From contig NC_134835.1 of NCBI RefSeq assembly GCF_004210375.1, forward strand, positions 68,106,447 through 68,170,446: 64,000 nucleotides of DNA. The letters are read 5' to 3'. Position 1 is the first letter of the stretch, and each line of letters opens with the position of its first letter. Source of the DNA: Tachypleus tridentatus. Taxonomy: Eukaryota > Arthropoda > Merostomata > Xiphosura > Limulidae. Below are positions 1 through 11,089 of the stretch, piece by piece. Position numbers and translations under genes: made by a program. Below the pieces are notes generated by a model. The model was not told the origin of the DNA. It saw only the letters and a program-made list of their open reading frames with translations, and did not search any database.

Positions 1-235
1 AAAAGTTGTTATACCCGAGAGAACGTAGAAAGACAGAATTATGAGGTAAAAGTTACAGTATCAATTTTAAAGTAGTAGAAAAATTAGAAAACAAAATAAT
101 ATCTTTATGTTCATTTAAAAGAGTAACTGCTAGCCATGTATTGGAACTCAAGGCTTATTTATTACATAACTGAAAAGTATAACAAGTAATATTTGTAATT
201 CATATAAATATACTGATATTTTACCACTTTACACA

Positions 236-431
236 GGCCGGGAATGACCAGGTGGGTTAAGGTGTTCGACTTGTAATCTGAGGTTTGCGGGTTCGTATCC
301 TCATCGCACCAACTATGCTCGCCCTTTCAGCCGTATAATGTGATGATCAATCTCACGATTTGCTTGTAAAAGAGTAGCCCAAGAGTTGGCGGTAGGTGGC
401 TAACTTAGGAACGATGAAATTCAAAACAAAC
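236..431 (+). repeat. SINE-A copy, internally deleted
   Basis: The tRNA-like head has the B-box GGGTTCGTATCC, followed by the family body (catgctcgccctttcagccg, then the agcccaagagttggcgg block) and the aattcaaaacaaac tail. About 50 bp between the ggcggtaggtgg block and the taggaacg block are missing. Confidence 0.88.
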
Positions 432-666
432 TACTTTACACGCATGCGCAATATGTTCTTCGTATCGAACTGATTCGCACCTATAATTAAAGAACATGAA
501 TAATGTCATTGTCGTAATAGATGGGTAGTAAAATATACTGCAAATTTTCCTGTAAAAGTGTTGATTTTACAAAGATTTACAGATACAGTTGATATATTTC
601 TATCAAATATATTATTAGTAATAGAAAAACGAGAAGAAGCTTCCGAGAATTGTGTTGATGATATGT

Positions 667-720
667 AGTTTGTTTGTAATTAAGCACAGAGCTACACAAT
701 GGGCTATCTGTGTTAAGAGC
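667..720 (-). repeat. SINE-B 3' fragment
   Basis: Read on the minus strand, this is the SINE-B tail: the attgtgtagctctgtgcttaatt block, then a short A/C-rich end. The tRNA-like head is missing. Confidence 0.6.
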
Positions 721-784
721 CATTGAGAGGAGGTGATAATTACTGAAAGAGACACACAGTACATTTTGTTACCAAGCTTACAGT

Positions 785-889
785 TCTCCACTGTTAAAGC
801 GGTAAGACAACGGACTTACGACGCTAAAATCAAGGGTTGGATTCTCCTCGGTGGACTCAGCAGACAGCCCGATGTGACTTTACCATAAC
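785..889 (+). repeat. SINE-C copy
   Basis: A tRNA-like head (agcggtaagacaacggacttacgacgctaaaat) is followed by a B-box-like ggttggattctcc, then the family 3' block cagacagcccgatgtgactt. The tail runs directly into the 19-bp minisatellite. Confidence 0.75.
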
Positions 890-1147
890 AAAACATACAT
901 ACACATACAAAACATACATACACATACAAAACTTACATACACATACAAAACATACATACACATACAAAACTTACATACACATACAAAAGATACATACACA
1001 TACAAAACTTACATACACATACAAAACATACATACACATACAAAACTTACATACACATACAAAACATACATACACATACAAAGCTTACATACACATACAA
1101 AACATACATACACATACAAGACATACATACACATACAAAGCTTACAT
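890..1147 (+). repeat. 19-bp minisatellite on a SINE-C tail
   Basis: About 13 copies of a 19-bp unit of the form aacatacatacacatacaa, with variants aactta and aagctt. Because 3 x 19 bp is a whole number of codons, every frame stays open and shows a 19-residue Thr/Tyr/His/Lys period. This is not a real protein. Confidence 0.95.
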
Positions 1148-1895
1148 TTAACTCAGGTTCCTTAACACATATTTTCTAACTAAGGATGATCACAAGTTGT
1201 CATAATGAATTAAGAGATAGCAGTATCAGTTTCTATACTTTAATGTTACAGATACTCGTAATGAAATGATTGAGTGGGCGATCTTTTTACACAACTTTTG
1301 TTTTCCAGAATGACAATAAGAAAAAGAGGAATTAGGTTCTTGACGCAGTCTTGATGAACTGAATTATTACTGTTGATGACCGCATAGAGAAGAATGTTCA
1401 AATTCTAAGTAATTCTGATGAATTGAATGAAAGTTAGATATCCAAAACGTTTTACTGAATTATTACTTCTGGTTATCGCAAAAAAGGAGAATGTTCAAAT
1501 TTTAAGTCATCCTGATCAACTGAGAGATAGATACCCAAACTGTTTTACTGAATAATTATTACTGACTCGTCATATTGTGACTACGACCATGAAAAGTTAC
1601 ATGTAAAACATTCTTTTCAAGTTAAGATAAGAATAAGAAAATCAAAATTTAGAAGTTGTCTTAGTAAATAGAGATACAAGGGATAAAAATAGCACTATTG
1701 ACATGAATTAATATTGACACAATAAAAAAAAGACTTTCTCAATAACTTTTGTGTAACAACATTTGGAAGAAAAGAAACTTGTGGAGGTTGTCTCGAAGAA
1801 CAGAAATACAGGAAACACTACTGTTGATCATATTGTTATTGATGCAATAGAAAGATAAATGTGATTACGAGAAACTCATCTGAAGTAAAAATGTG
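1148..1895. other. AT-rich DNA, nothing recognised
   Basis: There are no open frames of note, no tRNA-like head, and no repeat that I can match elsewhere in the window. Confidence 0.6.
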
Positions 1896-2028
1896 TTCTC
1901 AAGATGGCTAGTAAGGGCATTAAAAGTTAATTAAAATAAAGTACAGAATAACGTTTCGAACATTTAGGTCATCTACAGGTTAACAAAGAGAGTTAAAGTA
2001 TTAACACCTATACCAGCCGTCTTGAGAA
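1896..2028 (-). mobile_element. Solo terminal segment of a Penelope-like element
   Basis: The plus strand reads aataacgtttcgaacattta, then ggtcatctacaggttaacaa, matching the 3' end of the Penelope-like copy at 30.5 kb. Its ends form an imperfect inverted repeat of about 28 bp (ttctcaagatggctagta at the left, accagccgtcttgagaa at the right), so it resembles a small inverted-repeat element built from the terminal part of the larger one. Confidence 0.55.
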
Positions 2029-2482
2029 TACAGAAAGATAAATGCTTATTTTGTCATCAGTAAAGAAGAAATAGAAAGGAACTTCTGAAAATTGTTTTAG
2101 AGAACTACTCAGTACAAATTCCAAATCTCTTCGTTTTTGTTCTTTTTTATCAAACTATAGATACATGTTTTACTGTGGTATGTTGCAAGGTCACCCATCT
2201 GACAGCTTCTGCTGAGTTACAATAAGAGTTGATGATGAAAGTCAATAAAACGTGTTTAACTTAAAACACTGAACGCCCTCTCCCTACATCTAGGCGCGTG
2301 TAAAGCAGAATTCTCTTAAAACACAGGCCTCCAGACAGTAGGATATTCATTAACGAATATCACATTCACGTGTTAAGCACGTTTAGCACATAGAATATTT
2401 CGTGATTAATTCACAACAATCTCCTATCTTGTGTGCTCTTTACAATAAATACCAAAGGCGCACACTGAGCAGATTTCTTTGG

Positions 2483-2728
2483 TCAGCAGAATACAGACCC
2501 TTCGTCTTGTATTGCCTTCACTACTGAAAGCCAAGGTCGCGTGCTGAATGGTATCCTAAAGTCGTCACATATACGTCTAACGTGCGCCATCCATCTTCTA
2601 TTGTTTATTTCGGAGATATAAACCGATTTCGTTTTTAGTTTGACATTTGGAACGAAGCCAAATTGGCAGAACCAGTTCTTAACACTTATCCTTCCTACCG
2701 TAATAGTTCCAGCTTCATCGAAGTTCAT
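2483..2728 (-). CDS. Short uncharacterised reading frame (81 residues)
   Basis: A complete ATG-to-stop frame with mixed amino-acid composition (NWFCQFGF, RRWMAHVRRICDD, PWLSVVKAIQDE), less AT-driven than most chance frames here. No family is recognised and no splice sites are convincing. It could be a small gene, a remnant of a transposon protein, or chance. Confidence 0.2.
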   Translation of the reverse strand: MNFDEAGTITVGRISVKNWFCQFGFVPNVKLKTKSVYISEINNRRWMAHVRRICDDFRIPFSTRPWLSVVKAIQDEGSVFC

Positions 2729-4051
2729 TGAATAACGACAACAAAAAAATCACACATAAAAACTGCAAGATGCATTACAGCCTTTGTTATTTAAAACGAA
2801 AGAGGGTGGTGATCAACACGTTAAAGTGTACATGCGGTGATTCGGTAGGTTGATTTGATTTATCGACTTCTTTGAAAATCCGTAGCTTTTAATCATAGGT
2901 GGCTTTAAATATCGTAGTTGTCAACGAATAACGTTTCAGAATACGATAAGCAAAGTTTTTCTCTTTCGTGATGACAAGAAACCCACTTGGAGTAAGAATG
3001 TATTATAATGAAACCCGTATTTCTTAAAATTTGCTGAATTATAGCACACACATAAACAGTCTTTCTTGTAAATTACTGATGATTTTATTCCTATATTTTT
3101 CTCCAACCATACAAGATTGCTGATTGAAATAAAGGTATGACAGTGTGCAGGATATTGCGATAAAATGAGCACTGACCAGATGATTCTTGCAGTAGTTTCA
3201 CCCATTTCTAGGATTGATATGATGTTTGAAGATGACAGAAATCCTAATGAAAATATTTTGCAAGTGTTTTTAAACAACACTGTACCACGCCCCAAATTTT
3301 TTGTTAAATTTATTAGCCCTAATGTGACACCGATGAAATTAATTCCTTAAAATAACTCGTTTTTTTAAGACATAACAATTTTAAATGTGAGATTTTCTTT
3401 TTAATCACCATCTATATAGTCTTTTATTTGCTTCATGAGCGCCTAACGATTTGTATTTCAAGTCGACTCGTTTTAACATGGACGACTTAATAAAACACTT
3501 ATTACTGCACAGGCTTGAACATTAACCACAAGCAGTTTGACAGGCAGCTGTGTTGAATGTAAATTACTGTTAAAATGTTCGTTCCATTGTTATTTTTTAA
3601 CTTGTGCCATTATTTACTCTTAAGCACTAAGTCAACTTCGAAGCTGTATGTTTTGTTCCGAAAAGCTAAAATCAAAGCTTTGTTTCGGAAGTTGCATTAG
3701 TTATTAGAGAGGGCCTTTGTAGACAAAACAAGCATCATTTACACATCAAACTTGTCTTAACCATCAACAATGATACATAGAAACAAGAAAATGATATTCC
3801 AAGTAAGTAAGAAAACGAATTTGCACTATAAGAGGCCGTGGAAAGTAAACTAAGCTTTAAAATATTGACAATAACCTCATTGGCTCACGTGCACTCAATT
3901 CAGCAAAGAAACAGAAACTGATATAGCTGTTTGCTTAATACAGTAGTGCCAAAAAATAAAACACCATAAAAACACGCTTCACAGCATGTATTTACTTCTT
4001 AGGATTAGGGGTTTTACGTTGATTCTTCTGACACACCTTAAGAAAATTGAT
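2729..4051. other. No supported gene
   Basis: Overlapping short frames lie on both strands at 2936-3350. The plus one has a possible acceptor (gtgtgcag) just upstream but no family resemblance. The rest is AT-rich and unremarkable. Confidence 0.5.
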
Positions 4052-4310
4052 TTTGTGAAATTTTGCACAAAGCTATTCAAGAGTTATGTGCTCTAGTCGT
4101 CCACATTGTAAAGTGCTAGACTACAAGAAAATCAGTTAGTTACCCTCGTAAACTATTGGGGTATTTATTCTTTGTCATCAAAAAAACGGAATTGACTATC
4201 ATATTATAACGACATCCTCACGACTAAAAAGGCAAGAATGTTAGGTGACGGATTCAAGTCCACAACCTACAGATTTCGAATCGAGGATTCTAACCAACAG
4301 ACCTCACTTC
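4052..4310 (-). repeat. Degenerate SINE-A copy
   Basis: The minus-strand order of the family is kept: tgtgaaattttgcacaaagc, the gtcgtccacat block, then ttgactatcatattataacg, and an eroded tRNA-like head. Many substitutions make this one of the oldest copies. Confidence 0.65.
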
Positions 4311-4382
4311 CTATACTTTAAAAAATAATAAAAATCAGATTGTTTTTACATATCTCATATTTGAATTCTGAATGGACAATGG

Positions 4383-4641
4383 TCCGGCATGGCCAAGCGT
4401 GTTAAGGCGTGCGACTCGTAATCTGAGGGTCGCGGGTTCGCATCCCGGTCGCACCAAACATGCTCGCCCTTTCAGCCGTGGGGGCGTTATAATGTGACGG
4501 TCAATCCCACTATTTGTTGGTAAAAGAGTAGCCCAAGAGTTGGCGGTGGGTGGTGATTCCCTCTAGTCTTACACTGCTAAATTAGGGACGGCTAGCACAG
4601 ATAGCCCTCGAGTAGCTTTGTGCGAAATTCCAAAAACAAAC
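4383..4641 (+). repeat. SINE-A copy, near full length
   Basis: A well-preserved head (ccggcatggccaagcgtg, B-box GGGTTCGCATCC), full body and gaaattccaaaaacaaac tail. A short deletion removes part of the tgatgactagctgcctt block. It is a good reference copy for the family. Confidence 0.95.
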
Positions 4642-6039
4642 TGAATGGACAAACAAAAAACTGTGAAAACAACATCTGTGTTCTAATATCAAGCAGTTTG
4701 TTTCCAGTCTTTCTGTAACGTTTGCTATTGTATCTTTAAAAATCTAAATACAGAGAATTACTTTTAGATATTGTTATAAGTAATTGTTATTCTACAAGCG
4801 AGAGAAACAAATATAACGTTTATTTCTACCTAGAATTTTTATCTATAAAAACATTTAACATTGTTAAATAGTCTTGAAAATGGCACTAAATCTACGGCTA
4901 ATGTTGCAACCAACCTTTCATTCTCCATTGGCTTTTACACTATCGATCTTTGTTCTTTGAAAAGTAGGAATCCCTATGTATTAACATATAATATTTCGTT
5001 ATTGTTTGCCAAGTCAGTCTATAAACGCTGGTTAATGTAAAGTACATGTCGGGAAATTAGATGAAAACGACCTGAAAGTTCAAGCAGATCATTATCTTCG
5101 TGTTGACTTCTTTTCAATTTTAAGGGCATGTTGCCAAAACTTAACGATCATTTTACCAAGTTTAAATTCTAATCAGAGAAAAACTTACTTAAACTGAATC
5201 TATAATAAGAGGCACTTATACTTCGAATCGAAGAAGTAGACGGAATGCGAAAATAACATTTTTTTCCTGGTCATGCATAATGCATTAAAATTACTAATGA
5301 ACTTCAATCCATCTGAAGGGCGTCTATGTTTGGTCTACGCATTAATATGAAACCTACGACTGATTAAGTTGTATAAGTCGTCAATATAATAAAACATTTT
5401 AAAAGGCGTGTACTTGCTGATATCTGCAGTAAAGTTACCTGAAAATCATTAGGGTTAGTTGAAAATTTAGAGTTGTCTTGACATCGGAGAATTTTCCTTT
5501 CAGATAAGACTGTATTGCTTTCCCATCGAAAATCATTACATATGACGTATATAGTGATCTTAATCGTTCAGAGTCTGTCTTAATGTCCAAGAATATGTTA
5601 TTGATGTTTCCTAATGTGCTGGATGTTAGACAGGAGCGACAGTTTAGATGTCTTCTGTCTTGGATCCTCTTTACAGCTTAAACACGAGAAAAGTGTCTCT
5701 TAAAGAAGGGAGCAGAAGGTATTGTATAATGGGCTAGTGACAGCTTGCGCCGTTTCCAGGAAACAATCCCATTTAGATCCTTTCTCTGTATCAATAAGCT
5801 GGAGTCTCACATTACCCTTACTAGAGCATCAAGAGGTAAGACTCTACGAAAACGTTCACTGTTCCTAAACGACTTAGGAAAGCGCAAAAGAATGTTTTGA
5901 TCGAGACTACCAAATTTCCTTTTTATTTAGCCAGCTTTTTTAAGTTGAATTAGTGACTTCTTGAGAAAATATTTCGTTTTCTGTCCTTCGATTCATATTT
6001 TAGCATATTACACAAAGTAATTCTAGTGTGTGCATGTGT
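4642..6039. other. AT-rich DNA, nothing recognised
   Basis: No frames, repeats or RNA-like elements that I can support. Confidence 0.6.
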
Positions 6040-6313
6040 GTTTGTTTTGTGAATTTCGCGCAAAGCTACTCGAGGGCTATCTGTGCTAGCCGTCCCTAAT
6101 TTAGCAATGTAAGACTAGAGGGAAGGCAGCTAGTCATCACCACCCACCGCCAACTCTTGGGCTACTCTTTTATCAACGAATAGTGGGATTGACCGTTACA
6201 TTATAACGCCCCCAGAGCTGAAAGGGCGAGCATGTTTGGTGCGACTGGGATTCGAACCCGCGACCCTCGGATTACGAGTCGGACTCCTTAACACACTTGG
6301 CCATGACGGGCCC
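6040..6313 (-). repeat. SINE-A copy
   Basis: A full-length minus-strand copy from the tgaatttcgcgcaaagctac tail to the ggccatgacgggcc head. The first of two SINE-A copies in the same orientation, about 90 bp apart. Confidence 0.95.
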
Positions 6314-6360
6314 CGTGCGTGTGTGTCATATACATTTATATGTTTATGCGTGTGTAGCTA

Positions 6361-6412
6361 TACAGTTCTATCTATGCATATCTATATATATTCTTTTCTT
6401 TTCTTTTGAATT
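6361..6412. repeat. 52-bp direct repeat, left copy
   Basis: Identical over 52 bp to 6686-6737. It begins tacagttctatctatgc and ends ttcttttcttttgaatt. The last bases overlap the tail of the adjoining SINE-A. Confidence 0.95.
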
Positions 6413-6670
6413 TCGCACAAAGCTACTCGAGGGCTATCTGCGCTAGCCGTCCCTAATTTAGCAGTGTAAGACTAGAGGGAAGGCAGCTAGTCATCACCAC
6501 TCATCGCCAACTCTTGAGCTACTCTTTTACCAACGAAGAGTGGGATTGACCGTCACATTATAACGCCCCCAGAGCTGAAAGGGCGAGCATGTTTGGCGCG
6601 ATGGGGATGCGAACCCGCGACCCTCAGATTACGAGTCACACGCCTTAACACGCTTGGCCATGCCGGGCCC
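6402..6670 (-). repeat. SINE-A copy between two 52-bp direct repeats
   Basis: A full-length minus-strand copy ending ggccatgccgggccc. It sits between the identical 52-bp repeats. Confidence 0.95.
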
Positions 6671-6685
6671 ATTCTTGTGTAGATA

Positions 6686-6737
6686 TACAGTTCTATCTAT
6701 GCATATCTATATATATTCTTTTCTTTTCTTTTGAATT
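6686..6737. repeat. 52-bp direct repeat, right copy
   Basis: An exact match to 6361-6412, and it runs into the tail of the SINE-B copy that follows. Confidence 0.95.
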
Positions 6738-6844
6738 AAGCACAAAGCTATACAATGGGCTATCTGTGTTCTGCCCACCATGGGTATCGAAACCCGATTT
6801 TAGCGTTGGAGGTTCGCAGACATGCCGCTGAGCCACTGGGGGGC
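6732..6844 (-). repeat. SINE-B copy
   Basis: A complete minus-strand copy: attaagcacaaagctataca, then ctgcccaccatgggtatcg, then the head gccgctgagccactgggggg. The plus-strand head looks like an isoleucine-type tRNA, but this is a weak assignment. Confidence 0.92.
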
Positions 6845-6990
6845 ATCTGTATATATATATATAGTTCTATGTATACATACACGTGTGTGTGTGTGAATAT
6901 ATGTATATACGTGTACATGTGTATAAAGGCATTTGTGTATGCTGAATTATACTCTATATATACACATACGTGTGGATGTGTATTTGTATA
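6845..6990. repeat. AT and GT microsatellite tract
   Basis: A short (TA)n run at about 6850-6862 and a (GT)n run at about 6883-6893 lie in a tract of tata/tgtg alternation that continues to about 6990. Confidence 0.8.
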
Positions 6991-8558
6991 TACGTGCGTG
7001 TATTATATTTTTTCTGCTGTTGTTGTTACACTTTTTAACAAATTTTCTTCAAGCCTTCTTTTTAATTACACTTTATTTTAATTGCACTAAAGTGACAAAT
7101 CAAAATTGTTTTATTATTTCTTAAGTGAAAATTAATATATTTCATAAAATATTTTTCCTCTCCGGACTACTTTGAAATGTATATAAGTTATGTAATTAGT
7201 TACATACAGGTTTTTTAATAGAAAATAAAATTATCATAACGATCTTTTTTCTTTCGTATCTCTTTTTTTAAAGAATACGATATGAAAATTTTTGTTTAAT
7301 ATTTAATCAAGACTTTACTTTGGTTTTCGTACTGTTATCCTACATCGCAATCCAGAATGTTTCATTACAAGAGTCAATCCATGTGCACTAAACTTTTTAA
7401 TTAAATACACATGTATAACCATAGTAACAGTGATCACGTAGATACAATTGTTATCGTAGCAACAGAAACGTCAGCAGACAGAGCAGCTTTGATCTTTACG
7501 TCAGGGTAATTTAAAACAAGAATCTGAAATCTACTGATCATTATTTTTTAATATTTGGTAAAACAGAAGTATGGAAAAAATTCCAAAAGCATTTTGGATT
7601 TTCCTCTTTACATTTTTAAAGCCACCAACATTCACACTGGAATAGGAAGTTAAGTACTCCTTCAGGAAATCTTTAGTGTAAGATGTTTCTTTTTGGTTCG
7701 AACTTTCAGAAATTTCCTCATTTAATACATTTTAGACCTAGGTGCAAATATTTCTTTTTAATCACAGCCTGTTCTCAAGTTTGACTTTTTTTTTCAAAAT
7801 CACAGTTTGTTTCTATTGTAAAAAAGGTGGTCTGACCTGACCTTTGTGCTACATTCACAAAACCTAAACAAGTGGTTCTTGGAAATACTCAGTTCTTTAT
7901 TTATATATATTTTCTCATTAAAATATTTCCGGTTTTATGAACTAAATTTTTAAAAATTGTAATAAATGTTTATTTATGTTAATAATAGGTTATTCATTAC
8001 AATGTATGTTCCGTTCGTTGTCGATTTTTTCCCCCATACCTTCGAACAGTTTTTCATTAATAGGCTTGTTTCTAAATCTTACTATTAATGGTCCTAGAAA
8101 TTTCCTAGTTGTGATTTTATAACCTGTTCTTTGAGAGGTTTCTACGTCATTAGGTGATGTCTGAAGTAGTAGCCACTATCTGTATTTTCTTGAGTTATTT
8201 AGGAGTCCAACGACTGCTGGATTTTGTAGTTCTACTTCGTTAATTCTATAAAGAGTTTAAACCACTTTCTCTTGAGTAAGATGAAAAATTATCTCCTATT
8301 CATTCCGACAGCGTCATCTGGTGGTAAATATATCGTTAATGATCAGTTTTTTGTTGTTTACTCCGAATTTATCAGTTATCAGAAAGTTTAAAATAGGTAG
8401 ATCATCATAAGAAAGTAATAATTTAAATTTCTTTGATTTATCTTAATAGCAATACAAATAACTTCACTTTAGTTATAAGTAACTTAATGTACAAGACTAA
8501 ATGATGAACTGATGCCAGAGGCTTTCTACATTCACTTAGATCCAAACTGGGTAAAACT
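6991..8558. other. AT-rich DNA, nothing recognised
   Basis: No supportable gene or repeat. Confidence 0.6.
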
Positions 8559-8631
8559 TTGTTCCAGAATTTTATTGTATTCGTTCTTTATATGCACGGT
8601 TTTCATATAACATTGTATTGTTGTGATACCA

Positions 8632-8786
8632 CAGGCACGTGTCGTGACTTAACGAAAAACATGTGTAAATCTATACATTTAATTCGCAACAATTTATTGG
8701 CCATTCAACAACACAATGTTACTATAGACACACTTATAGCTGAAGAAATATACTTAACACAACATTTCGATGAGCTTTTGCGATAG
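8632..8786 (+). CDS. Possible terminal coding exon, unrecognised
   Basis: After a plausible acceptor (gtgataccacag) an open frame runs about 51 codons to a TAG. It starts with TCRDLTKNMCKSIHL and ends IYLTQHFDELLR, a composition more like coding than chance. Alternatively an acceptor at ttgttccag (about 8566) would lengthen it. No partner exon was found and no family is recognised. Confidence 0.15.
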
Positions 8787-8876
8787 CTAAAGTTCCAACA
8801 TTACATCTAAACCGTAGCAACCCAGTCATCCGCAGTGTTAAGGAAAAAATTCCAACCCAAATATCCATTAAAATGA

Positions 8877-9153
8877 ACCTAGGTATATTCTTTAGTACTG
8901 TTAACATGATAAAATTAATCTAAGTATATCCTCTAGCACTGTCAACATGGTAATATTAACCTAGGTATATTCTATAGTATTGTTAACATGGTAATATTAA
9001 CCTAGGTATATTCTATGTTACTGTCAACATGGTAATATTAACCTATGTATATCCTATATTACTGTCAACACGGTAATATTGACCTAGGTATATTCTACAG
9101 TACTGTTAATATGGTAATATTAACCTAGGTATATCTCTAGTACTGTTAACATG
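8877..9153 (+). repeat. 41-bp minisatellite
   Basis: Nearly seven copies of a 41-bp unit (cctaggtatattctatag, then tactgttaacatggtaatattaa), drifting by a few substitutions each. Confidence 0.95.
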
Positions 9154-9613
9154 GCACTAAATAACTTGAAGTTCAGAGCCTCACAAGCTGAAATCTCACA
9201 AGTTTATAGCCACAACTTGAAATGCCCATTGATTTCCGCAGTAATCCTATCCAACCATGAACCCGTCAATTCTTCTGAGGCAGCTCGAATGTTGTTTTGT
9301 CCTTTAGTCCACTTAAAGGTTGCTTCAGATTTGTCAGGATGTGTGACCTAAGATTGATCTCGCTGTCAGTCGTTTGCTTATGGCCACCATGCTGAGCCTG
9401 TCAACGATGAAAATGTAGTTATGAGTGTAAAACGAACACTGGAACAGTGCTATTATAAGGTGCAGTTAATTGTCAATAATTTAGTCTTATTGATTTAGTT
9501 TTCAAATCTAAATGTACGAGTATAAAATAACGTATTACAAAATATGTTATGACCTCCATGTAGGAGGTCAGAACTAAAACCCGTTAATAAATCCTATATC
9601 AGACGGTTGTATC

Positions 9614-10094
9614 CGTTACAGCTACTAAGGATGCTCGGGTTACTATTATTACTATTTATTTTGAGTTACAGCTTCTAAGGATGCTCGTGTTATTATTATT
9701 TATTTTGAGTTACAGCTTCTAAGGATGCTCGTGTTATTATTAATTTTGAGTTACAGCTTCTAAGGATGCTCGTGTTATTATTATTTATTTTGAGTTACAG
9801 CTTCTAAGGATGCTCGTGTTATTATTAATTTTGAGTTACAGCTTCGAAGAATGCTCGTGTTTTTATTATTTATTTTGAGTTACAGTTTCTAAGAATGCTC
9901 GTGTTATTATTAATTTTGAGTTACAGCTTCGAAGAATGCTCGTGTTATTATTAATTTGGAGTTACAGCTTCGAAGGATGCTCGTGTTATTAATGTTTATT
10001 TTGAGTTACAGCTTCTAAGGATGCTCGTGTTATTATTATTTATTTTGAGTTTCAGCTTCTGAGGATGTTCGTGTTATTATTAATTTTGAGTTAG
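9614..10094 (+). repeat. 41/44-bp minisatellite
   Basis: Eleven copies of a unit containing gttacagcttctaaggatgc followed by tcgtgttattatt. Two length classes (about 41 and 44 bp) differ by a TTA-type slip in the AT part. Confidence 0.95.
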
Positions 10095-10860
10095 TTATTA
10101 TTTACATCCACAGTTTTCTTATACTTGAATTCTTTGGTGAGATAATAGTGTTCAATGAATTTTTTCGTCAAAACATCCAAGTAACTCCATAACGTAAAAG
10201 AATTCGCCAGGAAGTGCATAATATCACTGAATTATTAGCATTTACTGTTTATTAACATTATATTTATAAACTGATATGTACTCTAACTAAGGTTCATGTT
10301 TCGAGTCCATCTTAATCTGTAAAAACTTCTCAAATATATATTACTCTTACACTGAACCAAAATATTTAGCTTTTGATTTCACACACCAATATTTTACGTT
10401 GATTCGATTCACACATTAGGTTCACAATTATAACTTTTAACCATAGCAAGCGTGTAATAAAAGCTGTATAATTTAGTTTCAGAATACAATAACTTTCTAA
10501 GACAAAAATTAAAAACTAAATGTCTAAACCCTTGAAATAGGATGGTCATGACTCTGTGATGATTAAAGCGAAAATGAATGTCACTAAAAAGTTTATAAGA
10601 ACCTCTGATGAAAAATAAGCAATCTATATTAAAAAGTAACTCATGAACAATGAAACCTTTTCTATTTAACAAACTGATTAGAAGTATTGCCATATGCCAC
10701 AAATCAATACATAACTAACAGAAACCCATGACGTTTATAATTCCGTAAACAATCATTTAGATACGCTTTATTAACTTTATGTTAAGCCGTTAACCTAATA
10801 TATGATACCTAAAAAGTCTCAGCTCACTTCAGAGAGTTTTGTTATTTCTAAACTAGCTGG
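10095..10860. other. AT-rich DNA, nothing recognised
   Basis: A 97-codon minus-strand frame at 10409-10702 has the composition of translated AT-rich DNA and no recognisable domain. Confidence 0.6.
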
Positions 10861-11089
10861 GGCCCGGCATGGCCAGATAGTATAGGCACTCGACTCGTAA
10901 TACGAGGATCACGGGTTCGAATCTCCCTCACACCAAACATGCTCGCCCTTTCCTTGGTTAAAGAGCAACTCAAGAGTTGGCGCTGGGTGGTGATGACTAG
11001 CTGCCTTCTCTCTAGTCTTACACTGGTAAATTAGGAACGGATAGCGCAGATAGCCCTCGTGTGGCTTTGCTCGAAATTCCAAACAAACC
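10861..11089 (+). repeat. SINE-A copy with internal deletion
   Basis: A good head (ggcccggcatggccagatag, B-box GGGTTCGAATC). About 40 bp in the gttataatgtgacggtcaat block are missing. Ends cgaaattccaaacaaac. Confidence 0.94.

Noticed and set aside
837..1151. 104-residue frame rich in Thr, Tyr, His and Lys
   Set aside because: It is translation of the 19-bp minisatellite; the period divides evenly into codons so no stops arise.
2342..2361. Palindrome gatattcattaacgaatatc as a regulatory hairpin
   Set aside because: Too short and AT-rich to be significant in this base composition.
3165..3350. 61-residue plus-strand frame (STDQMILAVVSPISR) with an acceptor-like gtgtgcag upstream
   Set aside because: Composition is somewhat protein-like, but no family, donor or partner exon was found, and it overlaps a longer minus-strand frame of equal merit.
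4388..4460. SINE-A heads as real tRNA genes
   Set aside because: A- and B-boxes are good, but the acceptor stem does not pair cleanly, the anticodon stem is imperfect and the same body follows in every copy.
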